DNA of 13,214 nt from NCBI GenBank assembly GCA_005882525.1, contig VBGO01000131.1:1-13214 (forward strand). The letters run 5' to 3'. The position numbers were made by a program, and so were the translations under genes. Shown here piece after piece: positions 13,209 to 13,214 of this stretch (position 1 is the first letter of the stretch; each line of letters opens with the position of its first letter). Source of the DNA: Chloroflexota bacterium (GTDB lineage: Bacteria > Chloroflexota > Dormibacteria > CF-121). A model generated the notes under the pieces. It was not told the DNA's origin, did not search any database, and was given only the letters and a program-made list of their open reading frames with translations.

Positions 13209-13214
13209 AAGCAC

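Overview
GC-rich bacterial DNA with 13 complete genes plus the tail of one more. The mix of genes and promoters would suit Chloroflexota, Candidatus Dormibacterota or a related terrestrial lineage, or an actinobacterium; no marker here fixes the phylum. At least five and perhaps seven genes have a -10-like hexamer only 5-10 nt before the start codon and no Shine-Dalgarno, which suggests frequent leaderless transcripts. Only two genes, the GlsB-like protein and the aldolase, have a true 5' leader with an AGGAGG-type site.

Layout. 1-1368 (+): tail of a membrane protein, then a secreted GH3 (NagZ-like) glycosidase. 1370-2254 (-): the most unusual gene, a Phd/YefM-antitoxin-like N-terminus fused to the C-terminal part of 2-isopropylmalate synthase (LeuA), without the catalytic barrel. 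It is convergent with the GH3 gene and divergent, across 21 bp, from an NHL-propeller lipoprotein (2276-3514, +). 3568-5921 (+): citrate synthase, an HNH endonuclease and a PIG-L/LmbE-fold protein that has lost its metal-binding motifs. 6019-6276 (+): a GlsB/YeaQ-type membrane protein with its own sigma70-like promoter and a strong terminator. 6350-7036 (+): a membrane-anchored helical protein resembling only the stalk of DUF4012 proteins. 7113-8366 (+): a membrane HD-GYP protein. 8532-9509 (+): a metallo-beta-lactamase-fold hydrolase, convergent with an alpha/beta hydrolase (9506-10288, -). 10301-10627 (+): a small helical protein of unknown function. 10630-11714 (-): a TauE/SafE permease and a coupled small membrane protein. 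11859-12935 (+): class I fructose-bisphosphate aldolase (FbaB type), divergent from the permease across a perfect inverted repeat. 12967-13158 (+): a 63-residue protein of unknown function. A promoter at the right edge points out of the window.

The region looks like a chromosomal mix of central carbon metabolism (citrate synthase, aldolase), signalling (HD-GYP), envelope proteins and several 'domain remnant' proteins (LeuA regulatory half, inactive PIG-L, DUF4012 stalk). I see no mobile element, RNA gene or CRISPR array. The strongest candidate for something undescribed is the Phd-LeuA regulatory-domain fusion, which could be an amino-acid-sensing DNA-binding regulator; that role is inference.
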